A stretch of DNA of 64,000 bases. Source: Latrodectus hesperus (taxonomy: Eukaryota; Arthropoda; Arachnida; Araneae; Theridiidae). The position numbers and the translations under genes are program-made. The stretch covers positions 132,058,441-132,122,440 of the forward strand of contig CM075850.1 in the NCBI GenBank assembly GCA_037975125.1, in the 5' to 3' direction. A model generated the notes under the pieces. It saw only the letters and a list, made by a program, of their open reading frames with translations, was not told where the DNA came from and made no database searches. Below are positions 62,519 to 64,000 of the stretch, piece after piece (positions within the stretch are counted from its first letter, which is position 1; each line of letters opens with the position of its first letter).

Positions 62519-64000
62519 ACTCTGGGATTAGGTTGCTAAGAATTTCCTACAACGGGTTTCTTGGCGCTGTTTTGAAGTCTGTACGCCAACATTTTTTTGC
62601 TAGTTATCAAAATGTTATCACTTAAAGCACTGTTTTATGATACTGCGTAATAGAATTTCGTCAAGAAAATTTTAAATTCAATATCCGAACTTTCATAATG
62701 AAAGGAATTGATTATTTTTACATGAAATTAAAGACTATCGTGCTGCTAAATTAAACGTGTTTGTTCTTAAGTATAAAATATGTAACATAAAATCATAATG
62801 AGCATTCCATTTTTATGTTGTAAAATAAAATAAAGCATCTGTTCACCCAATTGTCTCATGTAAAAAGAATATTTGCCCAAAAGAAAATATAAACTTTGTA
62901 AATGCATAAAATATTACGCATAATAAAAAAAACTTTTTCTTATTTTTTGTCATATATATTATATCGAAATTTTAAGGACTTTGTAAATCTTACATTATTG
63001 AATAATTGTTTTCGAAAGTGAAATATGTATTCTTATATTTTGTCAATACGTATGAATTTAATATCAATTTCATTTTATTATTTCCTATTTTTAATTAAAC
63101 TGCTGTGCTGAAATGGAAGTAACGAAATAAATCTTCTCAAAGAAGCTCTTATAACTTATAAAATAAAACTATTCAGAAACTACATAGAGAGATGTTGAAA
63201 TTTTAGTAACAAAATTTTTTATTTCTTATAAAAGCATATGCCAAGGAATATCCTTCATCAAGTTATTAAAATTCAAAATGTTTTGTTTATTATATTAAAC
63301 AATAGTTAACATACTTGATAAAAATCAAATTCCTTTTGACAGCACCGATTTCGCTTGTATTTATGAATCTTGATTCACTTTTTGATGTCAGAATCAGTTG
63401 TCATCTTAAGGACACGATAGTTTGAATTATGATATCTTTAAACTCTCATTTCGATTTTTCGATGAATGTTTTACATTCTAAAACCCGATTGTATTAGCTG
63501 TTACAATAAAAAATTGAGAAATGTTTTCTGGTTTATGGAAAATCGTATAGGCATTCTGACTCTAGTGGAAGTGTGCAGAGAATTGCTCAGCGTAAGATAA
63601 CTTTCAAAATGTAGTATATTTAAAATATATTTTCTGAAGAATCTGTTCGAGATAATTTAAAAGAAAAAATGCTTTTCGTGTACTTTGTAATATTTTTACA
63701 TTTGAAATTCTAATAGAAAATTGAGAAAAGGAGTTTATAGTCTCTCAAATTTCTATTTAAAAACATGAATTTTTATCAATTTACAACTTTCTCACTTGAA
63801 AAAAGATATTTGTATGATTTGAGTCAAACTTTTATCCCTTCATCAACACTCAATTGAAATTTGCTGTTTTAAATTCTCAAAAAGCGTGATTCATTATATT
63901 TTAAAGCTACCAATTTTACATGTCCAAAAACATATTAAAACTGGTTACAATTATATCAAAGATGAAGAAATTTCCATTTTGTTCACTATTTTTATTTATT
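62519..64000. other. Intergenic or upstream sequence
   Basis: AT-rich. No exon, SINE or LINE recognised. Confidence 0.35.

Overview
This is a 64 kb window of an AT-rich eukaryotic nuclear genome. It has spliced exons with GT/AG borders, very large gene-poor stretches, long AT microsatellites and dense decayed transposons. The element spectrum (Jockey-like LINEs, BEL/Pao, Tc1, hAT, pogo/Tigger and piggyBac pieces, many tRNA-headed SINEs) and a decayed copy of an expanded, unnamed arthropod gene family point to an arthropod. A spider is my best guess, but that is inference. No prokaryotic features, CRISPR arrays or rRNA genes were seen.

Two host genes are supported. At the left edge, on the + strand, lie the last two coding exons of LAMTOR2 (1767-1929 and 5418-5567), the roadblock-fold subunit of the Ragulator complex; its first exon is upstream of the window. 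At the right edge, on the - strand, lies a single-exon gene (61991-62326) for a 111-residue Ser/Arg-rich protein that I do not recognise. Upstream of it is a short cluster of promoter-like motifs (TATA, a perfect CRE octamer, a CACGTG E-box).

Almost everything between about 6.3 and 53 kb is mobile DNA in various states of decay. In order: a decayed member of an arthropod repeat-gene family split by two SINEs (6340-7990); a Jockey-like LINE (7990-10445, -); a LINE RNase H tail (12.9-13.4 kb, +); Tigger, hAT and Tc1 pieces (14.0-15.0 kb); a degenerate minisatellite (16.1-16.5 kb); a second Jockey-like copy (18.6-20.0 kb, -) and a LINE C-terminus (20.7-21.1 kb, -); a foldback element (21.8 kb); a nearly complete but heavily broken BEL/Pao pol and gag (24.1-28.9 kb, -); a 5'-truncated LINE with perfect target duplication (30.2-30.6 kb, -); an inverted pair of about 0.77 kb non-autonomous hAT elements (33.7-34.4 and 41.3-42.1 kb); integrase and piggyBac fragments (35 and 38.5 kb); a third Jockey-like LINE with three nested SINEs (44.6-48.2 kb, -); and a deleted Tigger-like element with TIRs (52.3-53.2 kb). 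From 53 to 62 kb the sequence is mostly an AT-rich desert.

The most interesting signal is a modular SINE population. At least six tRNA-like heads and one 5S-rRNA-like head are combined with shared central bodies and with tails ending in AAC/CAA repeats. Many copies keep target-site duplications of 9-17 bp, so their exact ends and order of insertion can be read. One head (5S-like, 37.8 kb) and another (Gly-tRNA-like, 17.7-18.1 kb) share the same 3' tail. That tail alone occurs as a 57-bp insertion with its own target duplication inside the BEL gag. Another SINE has an inverted 5' part of the kind made by twin priming, and a further one is tandemly triplicated.
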